Shown here: positions 22,661 through 37,600 of the stretch, one piece after another
How positions within the stretch are numbered: position 1 is the stretch's first letter
Layout of the letters: each line of letters starts with the position of its first letter
Source of the DNA: Tillandsia leiboldiana
Lineage: Eukaryota; Streptophyta; Magnoliopsida; Poales; Bromeliaceae
NCBI GenBank assembly: GCA_029204045.2
Contig: CM055063.1
Span: 37,605,562-37,669,561, forward strand
Length of the DNA stretch: 64,000 nucleotides
Direction of reading: 5' to 3'
Program-made: the position numbers and the translations under genes
Notes under the pieces: model-generated
What the model saw: only the letters and a program-made list of their open reading frames with translations
Told to the model about the DNA's origin: nothing
Databases searched by the model: none

Positions 22661-25600
22661 GAGCTGTTATCGAGCCGAACACGAGCGAGCTGACCCCAGC
22701 TCGTGTTCGGCTCGTTTATTAAACGAGCTGAAAAATTCGGCTCGTGTTCGGCTCGTTTACTAAACGAGCGATTCGATCTCGAGCTCATTTCGAGCCGAAC
22801 ACGAGCTGGCTCGCGAACAGCGAGCTGGATTGCCACCCCTAGTGACAACTATAAACATAGCTCTCAGTAGGTATGGCCACCCAAGGGAAGAGTATGACCC
22901 GCCAGGTTCAAAGGAGGCAATATATGCATGCGAGTGAATAACAAATATCCTGTAAACATATAATCTCTACTATATGTAAATGGAAATAACCATGCTTATG
23001 CCTCTACTCATGCGATAATGAAATTTAACATGCAAGTTAATTATGTTTCTACTTACTATTTCATTATTCTAGTAACACGCCACCTTACTCTATTCGAGAA
23101 TCAATCATTAGCGGATACACCGCTTTCGTCTTGGCGTTAGGTGGCAAAATTGTCGCTCACCCCAGCCATGAGTCCATTTGACCGGTGAGGAATATACCAC
23201 AAGCACCCTCGACCATAGGTCATCCGATGGGTGAGGAATATACCACATGTGCCCTCGGCCATAGGTCATTCGATGGGTAAGGAATATACCACATGCCCTT
23301 CGACCATATGTCATCTGACGGGTGAAGAATATACCACATGCACCCCTCGACAATAGGTTATCCGATGGGTGAGAAATATACCACATGCACTCTCGGCCAT
23401 AGGTCCTTCGATAGGTGAGAAATATACCACATGCACCCTCGACCATAAGTCATCCAATAGGTGAGGAATATACCATATGCACCTTTGGCCATTAGTCTTG
23501 GGATTCCGGAATCACCTCCTTCGTGGTCTCTTTAAGCGTATACAAATTTTCACCCTACATTATCAACCTTTCTAGGTCTATGTCATCACATCCAAGTGGC
23601 ATCCGATCCACTGAGCTTTCCAAGTTTACCAATGGTTACACTTTGTTTCACCCAAGGAATAAAGTGCCGTGGCACGGGGGCGTGCCGTTGTCCACCTGGC
23701 ACGGTACGGTACCGGCACGCTTCCGTGCCGACACGTGGCACGCTTGCGTGCCGATGGATACGCATGACCTCTCAGTGACACGTTCTGGCACGTTTTTTTT
23801 ACAGTTTTTTTGTTCCTAATAACTTTTATAATATTATTTTGAAAAATTTAGTCAAATAATTATGAATATTGACTATATATAACTTACTATACTAATCAAT
23901 TAATATAGTGGTAAGTTTTTTTAAATGTAAAAAAAAATTATACCTCATAGAGAATAGAAATTAAAATATAATAATAAAATTTACTAGTAAAATTTATTCA
24001 AGAAAGTTAGAAAAAGAACAACATACTGAAAAAAAACAACATGAGCAATAAATTAAAAGACAAATAAATTAAACAAATTTAAATATCAATTGATTTAATT
24101 TAACTTTTAATTTTATTTGTATTTTTAATTTTTTAAATTAAAAAACAAAATCTTTAAAGTAAAAATTATTTTTATTGCAAATCTTATATAAAATACTAGA
24201 TCTATCCAAAATAATTAAAAATTTAATTATATAATAATTAAATCAAGTATATCTATTTCAACTTTTTATAAACAACAGATAAAAAATTATCTAATTTTAT
24301 ATATATTTTTTTTAAAAAAATTTACAAATTAAAAATATTCAAATAAAAAAAAACTACGTGGAGATACAAAGGCCATTCCCCAAAAAAAAAAAATCACAAA
24401 AAAAAAAAAAATCGAATAAAGAACATAAGGACCTATAAAAAAAAAATCTACCAAAAAAAAAGAAAGAAAAAGATGAGAGACACAAAACCCACCAAATAAA
24501 TAAATAAATAAATCTTCAAAAAAAAAAAAAACTCAAAAAAAAAAACAATCAAAACTACTTTGAGTGAGTGAAAGAGAGAGAGAGGAGCACGGGCGGAACG
24601 TGCCGCCCGTGCCGCGCGATACGCACGAGGGTATCGCTCTGTCTCGCGCGATACCCTCGTGGGTATCGCGGCACGGGGGGTGCTGTGGCACCCCCCCTGT
24701 ACCGTGCCCCTATATCGGGGGCACGGTACGTGCCGCCCGTGCCGCAGCGGCACGGGCGGCACTTGAAACCCTGGTTTCACCTACATTCACCTGCATTGTC
24801 AACCTTCCTAGGTTTCATGTCATTGTTGTTCAATAGACCATCCAATTTATTTTGTTCTCAACCTATGTTCAATGGCACTATGTTCTTGGTGTTCACATGT
24901 TGAGTTCTCTACTATTACTAGAGAATGTGAAACTAGATTCTTAGTCCACAACATAGGTTCATATATACATATTTTAACACTTGCATTCCTCTTGTACAAT
25001 GTTTGCTATTTTCCTAGTAACATTTGTTTCATGCATACATATTACCATTTAAGCTACCTATTTGTCATGCATCAAATTAACATAATTTTACTCTTTAGAC
25101 ATGGAAGTGACCAAATCACTTTGGTGAAGCACAACCCACCTCAAAATGCTCCCAATTGCTTGTTGACACTTGCAATTAGGCTCTCGTGGGTTATTTGCTC
25201 TTCTTCGTGCTTCTTTGTCCCAAAACACCATGTTTCGATTTGTTACTTCAAATCAAACACCGAATCCTTTTTGTTTCTCCAAATCGAGTTGTCTTTTGCG
25301 TTTTCCTAACCTCCAATTAGGTTTTCAAAGTTTTAGAAAAATTTTAAACCCTCAAAATTTTACCTAGGGATTTTCAAAAACTATGGCAAAACCCAATTTC
25401 AATTGCTAATATTCATAATTTGTAGCCTAGATTAGCCTATGGTTCAATAAAATCCCATTTTCTAGGGTTAAATCCAAAACCCTAGCTCTAAACCAAGGAT
25501 TTACGTATCCATCGGCACGGGCCGTATCCACCGTGCCGTATCGTGCTAACAAGACACCGGCACGATACAACCTCCGTGCCGATAGCACAGTTCAAAATCT

Positions 25601-28600
25601 TTTTTCCTTTAAATTACTAAGTAATTTTCTTAATAAAGTTTAAAATATTTGATAAAGATACATAATAAGCAATTAGAAAATTTTGTTGCTAAAGAAAATA
25701 AATATTCCATGCCATTATGTGTTGGCACACATGTATTTTTTGTGACCGGCACTCATCGGCATGGCGTGGCATGCACCGTGCTGTACCGTGCTAACAAGTT
25801 TTCGGCACGGCCCCGTGCCACGACACTTAAATTCTTGCTCTAAACATGAAGAACTCACCTTATCCACAAGCTCCCGTAGCTTATTCTTGCTCCACCTCTC
25901 CAATGCCTCCTCCAAGCCTAATCTTTTCAAATCTCCAACTATTGGAGAGCTTTCTAGAGAGAGAGAGAGAAGGAAAGGAGAGTGAGGGAGAGAAGGAGAA
26001 CTCTTTTGTTTTTCTCAAGGGGTTTGGGGCTGAGGTTCCCTATATAATGGGTTGCAATAAAATGCAACTAGGTCCTCTAAATCCATCTATATAATGGGTT
26101 ACAACCAGTCAATTTCTGCACTTCGCAGCATTGAGTACCATTACTCCCAATCCAATACCGGTACGCGGGCTGTTGTTCTGGTACTCTTTGCCAGTTTCGC
26201 AGAACCCAAACGTTGGGTTTCTTAGTTTTCTAATGAGTACTAGTTCACAGGAACATCAGTACCCGTATGCGAGGTTTTTCCAAACTTTAGTACCGGTACT
26301 AACCTACAGTTCCTTAAAATCCGAAGGTTTGTTTCTTTTCTACGCAACTGAGTTCCGATACTCTTGGGTGCCGGTACTCAATACAAAATCTGCAACTTTT
26401 GCAGATTTGACTTCCTTAAGTCTGTTTCGCCGAAAACGCTCGAATAGTTTCCAAACCTTGCTAAAACTATTCGAATAGCTCTCCAAGCTACTTTTCACTT
26501 AAACTCTGCTATTTTGCATAAGTTTAGTGCACTATATAACTAAATCCACTTTAGCTTTTATATTACTCATAATATAGGCATGCAATAAGAGAATGCTTTA
26601 GACAAAGAGGAGATAAACCCATTTTGGTTATATTCCCCACCTTGATTTTCTCTTAATTGCTTGTAGGCATTTGCAATTAAGCTCTCGTAGGCTTCTTGCT
26701 TCGCTCCAAGCTACTTTGCCCCAGAACACCGAAATCGGTTCGTTACCTCAAATTGACCACATGGGCATTAGTACTGGTACTCCCAGTCAATTCCGCAAAA
26801 CCCAAATGCTGGATTCTTCAGTTTTCTACTGAGTACCGGTACTCACCTGAATCAACACCGGTACTCAACAAATCAGTACCGACACTCGGAGAGTTTCGTA
26901 AAATCCGAACATGGGTTTCTTCTCCATGCAGCAGAGTTTCGGTACTATAATATAGTACCGGTATTTAATACAAAATTTGCAGTTTTAACACATTCGACTT
27001 CCCGAAGTTTATTTTCACGTCGAGTTTGCGCTGAAAACACTTGAATAGTCTCCAAACCTTGATGAAACTATTGGAATAGCCTACACATAATGGCGTGAAA
27101 TATTTATTTTCTTTAGCAACAAAATATTATAATCGCTTATTATATATCTTTATCAATTTTTTTAAACTTTATTAAGAAAATTAATTACTTATTTAAAGAA
27201 AAGAAAGTTTTGAACTACGCCATCGGCACGGGGGTTGTAACGTGCTGATATTTTGTTGGCACGATACGGTACGATAGATACGGCCCGTGCCGATACCGTA
27301 TCGTGCCGATGGGCACTTAAATCCTTGGTTTGGACAATGACCTGTTTAGCGGCCAAGTAACCAATTCATTGATCACACCATTATATAAATCAATTCGATT
27401 GTAGTTTTGATAATCAATACACTAAAATATTTGATTACTTCAATAACAGAATTATTTTAAGTGTACCTATGTATTAGATATTAATTTATAAAATTATTAT
27501 AGATCTATTTGATGTAAGTCTAGATAAGTTAAATTTGTCATATAGGATAGGTATTTCTAATAGTCACGACCGCTAGAATGGTTTGATAGGCTAGCTTATT
27601 TTTTCCCTTGGTTAGAAGATCATGGTCGGTTCCTAGTATTGTCGACTTTTTGGGAGCTAACGGGGTGTTTGGTTCTTTGAAAAATATCCCAGAAAACAAT
27701 TATTTGGCTGGAAAACTATTTTTCGTTTGTTTGGTTCCTAAGCAGTTTTTTTCGGAAATCTTTTTCCTAATTTTTTGGAAAAGTAGTGTTTTCGTTTTTC
27801 AAATTTTTAATGTGGAAAATGAAAACTGTGAAGAATGTTTTCTATGAAAAACTTTTTTTTCCCCTGAAAAATAGTTTTCTGCACTTTTCCTAGGAACCAA
27901 ACACCCCATTAGGAGATGATGAGAGACAATTGTATACCGCTTCATGGAAGAAAAACTTGCATCATATAATGGTCATGCAGATTTAAGTGAGGTGAACTCT
28001 CCTGAGTAACCAGCTTATTCAAACCTAGTTGAGTTGATGGTTTCAGTGGTTGAACTTCTAGATATCAGGTCTTCGTACTAGTTCAAACCAAGGAATTAAG
28101 TATCCATCCGTGCCTTACGGCACGGAGCAATATGTATCGTGCCACCAATTAGGCGGCATGGTACAGAGGGGGTCTCTCTTGGCCTTCCTGTGCTGCGATG
28201 CCTTCTGAGTATCGAACGAGACAGAGCGATACCCAGAGAGTATCACGGTACGTGCCGCTGCGTGTCCACACAGGCACACTGTTTTTTAATTTTTTTTTTT
28301 TTACTTCGATCTTTTGTATTTTTTTGTTTCTTGCATAAACCTTTATATCTCTCTCATCTATTTTCTTCTTTTCACTTCTACCTTTTCTTCTATTCTGCGC
28401 TTTCTTTTCTTTCCTCTCACATCTCTTACTCTATTTTTTTCTTCCATTTTTTCTCATAATTTTTTCTTTCAATCTCTTATTATTTTTTGATCACTTCGAT
28501 CCTAAAAGAAAAAGTAAAGAAATAGTAAAATCGAAGATCTACTTATTAGGTAAGTCAAAAATTTTACAACTTAAATTTTTTTTTCATATATTTAGAATAT

Positions 28601-31600
28601 ATTTAACTTGTAAAGTTTGTTTTGTAAAGAAATATAAAATTATACAAATTTTTATTAACAGTTTACAAAAATCTGAAAATATATCCACTTGATTTAATCA
28701 TTATATAGTCCATTTTAATTTTTTTTTGTACGGCGAGATTTAAGACATTCTTAATTTTGAAAATTTTATTATTAGATTTAGAAATATAAGAATTTTAATA
28801 AAATCAAAAACTAAATAGAAGCAATTGATATTTAAATTTGCTTAATGTATATGTCATATGGTATAGTGTTAAATTTTCATAAATAAAATGCACAAGTTTT
28901 CTTATTTAAATTTAAGACAAATTAATTTTCTTGGATGAACTTGCAAATTTTTCATAAAATTTTTAAAAAATTAATTTTCTCGGATTTATATTTTATAATT
29001 TTTAAAATTCTAAAAAATAAAAGATAAATAATTTTTTTTTAAAAGTTAATCAATTTTTATTATTGATTAATTTATTCATAGTATTCTTTATTATTAAATT
29101 TTCATGGACAGATTTTATAATTTTTTTAAAATTTTTAGAAAAAATAAATTTCTTTAATTTTTCATAAATATTTTATAAAAAATTGAAAATGAAAAGAAAC
29201 TATCAGTACACTTGGGGTCTAATTCTAGTTTAGTCTAGTCATCATATGATCTTTCATCGAATCAATACGAATGAATTTTGCAAATTTTTATAAAAATTTT
29301 AAAAAATAATAATTTTCTCTATGAACTGCAGTTGTATTTAATTTCACCTACAAGGAAGACTACTACTATATTAAGCTATTAATTAGTTAGTTAGTAAGCT
29401 ATTATTGACATTAGATCAAGTAAAATTTATAAATATTACTATAAAACTTTTAAAATAACATTCTAAAGGCTTATTGGACAGAAAAAACTAAAATAAGACC
29501 GTACCAAAGCATGACACTAGGAGGTTGTGCGTGCCCGTCGGCAAGCAAGCGTGCCATGTGTCGGCACGCAAGCGTGCCTGTGCCGTATCGTGCCAAGTAA
29601 TGGCCGGCACGCTCCCGTGCCACGGTACTTTAATCCTTGGTTCAAACCCATTTGTGATCCAAAATAAGAATTGGACTTTATACTAGTTTAATTTATTTGC
29701 CAAATTCTTATGGTTAATATAGCAAGCTATTTGCTAAATTCTTAGGGCATGTATGATTGAGTGAAGCACTTGCTTTAGAATGACTTAGTTTACTCTTCGT
29801 ACATCTCAATAAGAGAATTCCTATAGTAGAATAGATCCTTTAGCTTCCTTTGCCTTTCATTGTTTGTGATAGTTTTGTTAGGCTTTTTTCCCCTGTTCTA
29901 ACTGTGTGAGGTTTGTTTGAGCATTTTTGACATCTATTTGTATTGCTAGTTTTTGCTTATTTTCTCTCTCCTATCTATTGAATACATATTTAGATCCCAT
30001 ACATGTTTCTTACCTTCCCCACCAAATCATCGTTGTTTCTTGTTGTCGCTTGCACTTTATGAATCAGTTTTTGGCTTGTTCTTTCCTAGTTTAGTTGTTA
30101 GATTGAAACTTCTTTGCTAGTTAAATTTCCAATGCGAACCTCTCTCTCTCGCTTATTTTTAGTGATCTAATTTTTGTTGTGTTGTATTTTGCTACATTTG
30201 TTTCAGATTTCTATTTGCTTGAAATTTTATAAGTTAATTCAAATATATTTTCTTCATGATTTTACTTCCAGTTTGTCTATTTATTTGCTGGATATTTGAT
30301 AGTTGTCTATCATCTTCTGATTATTTGATGATAGAATATGACAACATTTGTCTTCATTGGCATTATCTAAGGGGATCTAACTAGGTTTTAATGGCTTATA
30401 GTAAGTTTCTTTTTAAAGGATTGTAGAGTTATCATTGTTATTTTAGTCATTTTATAGTTAAACAATTTTTTGGATTTTTTTTTGTTCTTAAATGCTCGTT
30501 TGGATTTTTACGATGGAAGTCCACAAGTGACGCAGCCGGAAAGCTCCGTGCATGATATGAAGAAGCACAAGGACGAGAGAGAGATTGGTAGAAGAATCTC
30601 TTTCAAGAGATATGGACTATAATTGAACTCTAGAAACTGCAATTAACATAAAACCTAGGGCCTTATATAGAGATATACCATAAAAACTTTCCAGAAATAG
30701 TAAAAACGGAAACCCTAGTATCTGATAGTACTAATAGAACCAGAATTGATGCGAAAATCCTAACCTAATTCGAATTGAAATAAAATAGAAAAGGAAGAAA
30801 ATAAAACTTTTCTAAATAGTAAAATATAACTGAAACAGACGATTCTGAGGCTGAAACAATGGAATATGGGCTTGGAAATAATGTTGAATTGCGAAGCTAT
30901 TTAGTCTTATGGATGCCTGAGTGCAAAGTTATGGCTGTTTATTGAACCCTAGTCTGAATTGCATCAGAGGGGCCTCAATTGATTTTATTTCAACTGGATT
31001 TGGTTTGGTCCAGCTTTTCTATGTTCCTGAAGGCCAGGTTTATAGAAGAAATAAAGTCATCCTCTTGTCATTAATTCAATGGCTAAACTAAGATAATTTA
31101 ATAATTTTTTCAAATACTTGTTAGCTTAATAGCTAATAGGATTTTTTACTTGCATAGCTTTGTTTAGAGAGAACATGCTTGCACAAATGGAGTTCTAGTT
31201 GAGGAATGATGGGAATATGCCATCACTGTTGAGGGGCCGCAACTATAAATATCATGAATTTCCATATTACTGATGCTACCATTCATGCTTAACTTGTGGT
31301 TTGCAAATGATTTAGTCCCTGTTTGGATGTCGAAATAAGTTATCTGGCGATAACTTACTAGATATGAAGATTTTCCTTTGTGATTGAAAGCTAGGAGGTT
31401 GATTTTTGCTCATTGAAAGATCTTGCCATCTATGATTTGGCAGGATAACATATTTCACTACGAGGTGATTTATCTTATTTCGAAAGAAATGACTCGAAGA
31501 CTAAATATGATATTCCAAACTAGACATATTGATTACACTTCTAATCTATCATGCACTACTTCTTGAGTAAATCAAAGAGATACATGGAATAAGATGTTCA

Positions 31601-34600
31601 TCTAGGAATAAGATGTTTGTGCATCCAAACAAAGCCTTAGTGTCTGTTGAGCAGGCAATGCATATGTCGATCTACAGCTAAAGTAGCTTTATTATTTTGC
31701 AGAATGGACACATCTAACATATTTCTTGGGTTTGTGTTTTTTCAGGGATAACCTTGCTGTGTACGCAAGAGATTACCAAATAAAATTTATACTAGGCTAT
31801 TGTTCGATATACATCTTTATGCAGACATTTATGATTCCTGGAACCATATTCATGTCCTTACTTGCCGGAGCTCTTTATGGGGTTGTCAGAGGTGTTCTTT
31901 TGGTTGTCTTTACTGCCACAGCTGGAGCTTCATCATGTTATTTTCTCTCTAAGTTGATAGGGAGGCCTTTGGTTGGTTGGCTGTGGCCTGGAAAATTGAG
32001 ATTTTTCCAGTCAGAGGTGAGTTTTGAACTTTCTAATGAAATGATTAATTTTATTTCTTCAAATTTCTTCATGTTTTTTATTTTCTTTTGTAACTCCTTA
32101 CTGCACACATTAACTTTGATAAATCATCTGTATGTACTCAGTTTCTGTTCTTGTGTGGACACAGGTAGCAAAGAGGAGAGAAAAGCTGCTCAATTACCTG
32201 CTTTTCCTGAGAATAACTCCGTCCTTGCCAAACACATTCATTAATGTGGCTTCTCCAATTGTTGATATACCATTTCATGTTTTTTTTGCTGCGACACTAG
32301 TTGGTCTTATTCCTGCCTCATACATCACTGTTAGGGTAAGCTTCTTGTTTCTACTATATTCTTCTTGGCTTAACTAAGTTGCTTACGGGCATATCATCTA
32401 TGGTAAGCTGTTTAGTAGCATGTTATCATATGAAGTTCTTATGTTAATACATATTAGGTTAACAATATGCTTCAACCTAATAGCTATTAGCTTTTCTGCA
32501 TGCTATCTGTTGTTTGGTAACACTATTTGTTTAAATTCTTAATCATCCTCTTCTTAGCCTTCTTATTTCGTGACTTCAAATCTATGTGTCACGTTCTGAG
32601 ACCGTCAATTTGGTCGGTTCGGCACGCCAACAGAACCGCCAATCGGGCATGACCTCTCTATACCTGAAAGAAACGGTAACCATCTCAATCGTAGAATGTG
32701 AATATTGAGAATACATGAATATCAGAGTGGAACTAAACTAAACATTTAAGTTTAAACATAAAAACAACTAAATAAAGATGAAACAGTAAAGTATTAGAAT
32801 GAACATTTAAGTACATCATTAATACACTTTTCTTTTCCTCACTCAAAATACAATATTCACTCTAAGCATAAGGGTACCACTCTAGACTTTCTAGGTCCAC
32901 TACTCTGCTGGGCTCTTGTCCCTGTCGCGTGCCTCACCGGCGGCACTTGGATTTGCAAAAGATGTAAATCACGAGGTGTGAGAACTACGAATAGTTTTCA
33001 ATTGGTTCATCCACCGAGAAATATGCTCTACACCTTTTGGTCAAATGGAAACATTAGTAGCAAGAGAATAATAATGAAAAGCAGTAACTGCTACTTTAGC
33101 ATGCAGATATAAAACTTCTATACTACCAGTCCATGCACAATGCCACAATACTACTATGTTATGGCACACTAGGCTACTATACCAAAATCGGCCACTATGC
33201 CGCTACTCAAGGGTTATCTCTGACCCGACCGCAACCGGTCACTCTAATCAAATTGCGATTTAAGTTTCATAAGACTGCTTCGTAGAGAGTCGATTTATGC
33301 GCGGAATCCTCTCTACTCGGCGGTTGCTTGCGCTCCTTTAGAGCCATTTACACGGAGAGTCGACTTATACGCGAAATCCTCTCCAACTTGCGATGAATGA
33401 GTTTAAGGCACCTTGGTATTTATTCGCAATAGGAGTCGAAATATGCTTGTAACCCTCTCCCGGGAGTCGAAATATGCTTGTAGCCCTCTCATTGGCACTT
33501 GACACTTCCGGAAAATCTCATTAACTTTACTTTCTCTTCTATCCTAGATTATTAACTCTAGGATAGGTAGGATGCCCAAAGACACCAATTTACATTAGAG
33601 TTTTTTTGTTTACTTATTTTGCCTTTTTTTGATCCTAAGTTCATTACTCTAGGGTTCAAGATGCCCTAAGGACACCAAACATCTCATGCCATACCACTCT
33701 AATCTAGAGTTTATTGACTCTATGTTAAACTCTACAATTCTCACCTTAGGTTTCGCTAAGTTCAATGGCACACATTTTAATATAAGATCTTCCTAAGTCT
33801 ATTACCACACAAGAATAACTTACATCTAGGTTTATCTTACTCATGCAATTGTAGGGCTATAACCCTAGTTGTTCCCTTTTTTCACTATTTATGGCTAAAC
33901 CCTAGGTTATGCTTATATACAATATGTATCAAATCTTAACTCTTACAATTAATGCTTCTAAATCTAAGAAAGTATAAGAATAAGATATTAGTCTACCCTT
34001 TTCGGTGAAATCCCCCACCTCAAGCGATTTCTTATTGGAAAGGGTGCTCGATCTCTCTACTCTTCAAGTAAGCCCCTCTGAATTTCTTGTCCAAAACGTG
34101 GAGAGGAGGTGATCTTCTTCTTCCTAAAGCTCCTTGTGATTCCTCTCTATTTCCTTGCCTTGTAGGAGATCAAACCCACCAAGAGAGCCCCCTTTTCCAC
34201 CTAGGGTTTCTTTTTTTTAGAGAGGAAAGAGAAGAGAGGGAGTGAGCGGGTGAGAGAGGGAGTGAAAACTGGTTTGGTGAGAAATGGTTAAGTCCCCATC
34301 TATAGACCCAAGTTCTCTAAATTTATAAAAATGCCATTCCCGGTACTGTTCACTCTGGCCACTAACCGGACCTTGCCCCCCAAGGTCTGGTCCCCGTACC
34401 CAAACTTTCAAGGTTACGCGCTGACGATTCGGACCCTGGCTCAAGGTCCACTCCTCGAACGCAGGATTTTCTGCTGCATGCACACCGTCCGGACCCTCCC
34501 CTAGGTTTGGTCGCTAAACATGGACCTTCAGGTTCCCAGCACAGCTAAGGTCCGGACTTTCCCTGCTGGGTCCGATCTCCACTGCCAAGGTTCGGACTCC

Positions 34601-37600
34601 TGATCCACGGTTCGGACCACGAGAACTATTTGCCCATAATTACATCGCCTCGAAGTGCGTGTTTTCGCTCTTCGAAGCTCTAACTCTCATCTAATCATTC
34701 CGACATGCTTGGAATACATTCTTAGCATGCACACAGTCACTTTGACTGTTCCGGAGTCTCTTTTGAGCCAAAGTCCAATACGGTACTTTCTCCAAAACTC
34801 ATTTTCACGCCAAATTCGCGCCAAAAACACTCGAATGGGCTTAGAAATTTACCCAAATCATAGAGGTAGATCCTTCAACTCACTTCCTTTTAGTACTCCG
34901 CTATTTCGCACGAATCCAGTTCAATACATCCCTTCCTTCTTATAGGAGTTTCGTCTGCTAAACTAAAAATCGCCATGCCTTAGCTTAAATCCTTGAACGA
35001 GTGAGGTTGCAATTCCCGTATTGTGATTTCAAGCTCCTAGGTAGCCTCTCGATCACTATGGTTGGTCCATAGCACTTTCACATAAGGGATCGAGCGGTTC
35101 CTCAACTTTTTCTCCTGTCAGTCGACAATTTTCTGCGGAAATGTATCGTTGCGTAGGTCCTCCCTCAAATCTAGAGGCTGGTAATTAACAATGTGAGGCG
35201 GCGTTGTGGGTAGTCAACTGCCTAGTCGGTCTCGGTGCCTCACCACTGGTCGTCGGCACTGCTGGTACTACTGGTGCAGTCGGCGCTACCGATGCTGCCG
35301 CCACATAGGACGCTGCCACTAGAGGAGTCTCAACTGGTGAAGCTGCCTGTGGCGCCTGGGGTGCAAGGCCAGCTACTGCTGAGCCAACAACTGGACTACG
35401 TGATGCAGAAACTCTCATTGTAGTCAAGATGTCTCGGCCAAGCTAGCCATCTGTGCCCGCATCTCTTGGGCCTTGCTCGGTCTAATCTGCCCTGCTCGGA
35501 CTACTCTGGTTTCTCGGACGATGCAGGATTCGTTCGCGTCGGAATCCAACGTCGAGGAGGCAGGGTGAGAGCCTGCAACAAAACAAGGTATCAGTCACAA
35601 CGAAGCACAACGCTCGACCCAATCCAGTGAAAGTCTAAGACATCTCTTCACTTCTATAGCACTATGTTGTCTACAGTCAGCATAGTTAATTAATAAGGGG
35701 CAAACATGTCGATCACTCTCCAATTCCCTTGAGAGAGTTTTAAAAAAATTCAATCATGACTCGGTATAAACCACGTCTCTCACGTCAACTTTTAGGGTCG
35801 AGCCACAAGCCTAGGGTTTACTAAGATACTAAGTCCTCAACAACCTATTTTTAGGCTCTGATACCAAAACTAATCTGTCATACCTCGGGTCAGGTGGGAA
35901 CCCGGGCTCGCCAACAGATCCTCTATCTGTACGAAAAAATCCCGCATAGGCGAAGTGTCTAAGCTGTAAAATATAATATCAACAAACACTAACCAAATGT
36001 CAGAGCTGAAATAAAATTGCTAAAACAATAAGGCTCACTGTACATCTGATCCAACATCCAAAATACATAATCATCTCTCAAAGCAAAAATTAAATACATA
36101 AGTCAAACTGTATAGAACCACGACTCAAAACCTGATAAAGGGGTACAACTATAGCAAATTAAATTCCGCATAGACGAAGCATCTAATCTGTAAAAGATAA
36201 TATCAACAAACACTAACTAGAAGTCAGAGGTGAAATAAAACTGCTAAAACAATTAGGTTTACTGTACATCTGATCCAACATCCAAAATACGTAATCATCT
36301 CTCAGAGCAAAAATTAAATACATAAGTCAACCTGTATAGAACCACGACTCAAAACCTGATAAAAGGGTACACTATAGCTCTCCAAGTACATGGGTAGGGA
36401 TCTAGCTCGTGACTCCCTTATCTTAATTAAGAAAAGCAGTTGGTGTTGGAATAGAGGCAGAAGTCTCTTCAAAAAAGACATCAACAGCGGGTGTGAGAAC
36501 TGCAAAAAAAGAAAGTAGTTCTCAGTAGGTACTGTCAGTAATGTCAACGATCTACCCACTAGGTCCACTAGAGGCATATGTAATATCTACTGTTAAACAG
36601 TAAGAAGGTAGAAGCTGGAAAGTAAATCTACATCTACTATGCTTCTATCTGCAATGTACAAGGAAAATAGTGGGGATTATAAATGCATCTAGTCTCATAG
36701 GATGCTAAAGGTCTACCCAATCTCACTAATTGCCATATCGGATCTAGTCAAACCTGCGCTTGCCTGCTACCATTATATCCACGGAGGATTGGAATTACGT
36801 AGGTCGCCCCACATGGGTTGCATTGATGTCACGCAGAAGAAAGGCCTAGCTCCGGAGCGGCACTCGAGGGGCGCGACCCCACCGAGGAAAGCTGTGCATC
36901 TCAGTCGAGCTCAATATGGCTCATGCAAGCTATAATCGAATCACATAATCAATCAGATCGTCTACACACACTCTACATGCTCTCGGCACAATCCGGAGTA
37001 AAACTCAATGGTTCGGGACTCACTGTCACTCTCGACGCCTCCCAATAAAACCACTCTGTCGACCGACTACCATACTACCCAGCTCGGCTCAGCATGAGTA
37101 CAACTCACCCTACACAAACCCGGAAGCCCAAGCCTCTAACCAGGGTTCAAGATAGGTGAAAACAACCACTATTAATAATAGTAAATGCTGGCAACCTGGG
37201 TCAATACAGTGTAGATCAAAATCATGCTAAGTTCGGGTTTAGATGTCAAAGGTTCCCTATCTCATGCTCGAATATTAGTGGAGTATCCTTTACACTCGTA
37301 ACATACAATCAACAATGGTGTCCCAATATAACACTGTCAAACATGATACATGATAACTAAACTGGACATAGAAGGGAATTCATCAAAATTGGTCGGCTTC
37401 AAAATTGGTCGGCATTACCTGAAATGCTAATCCAACCACGGCAAGAAGTTGGTGCAGCGCAGATCTGCAGCCTCGTTCTCGGTTCTCGGCTTCGGAATCA
37501 ACTGCATAGGGCTCAGTTCCTTCCAGGCTCACTCACACAACCCCACACGGCCCCGGCTCACTACTCAACTCGGCTTAACTGCCAATGCCACCAAAAAACG

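Larger units (their letters stand above)
22084..27340 (-). mobile_element. Reverse-strand long-LTR remnant in intron 1, split by several MITEs
   Basis: TGTTATGCCCTAAGACCGCC at 22084 resembles the terminus of the other long LTRs read in reverse (TGTCACGCCCCGAGACCGCC at 54865). A second similar start, TGTTACGCCCCGAACCC, follows at about 22136. Further in lie a minisatellite and a minus-strand TATA-like CTATATAATGGG (26039-26050). Two stretches (about 25150-25280 and 26650-26770) are diverged duplicates of one another. Its right border is not clear. Confidence 0.4.

Noticed and set aside
23108..23446. 112-residue minus-strand frame with repeated CGIF/MWYI motifs
   Set aside because: It reads the 46-bp minisatellite; no start context, no homology, inside an intron.
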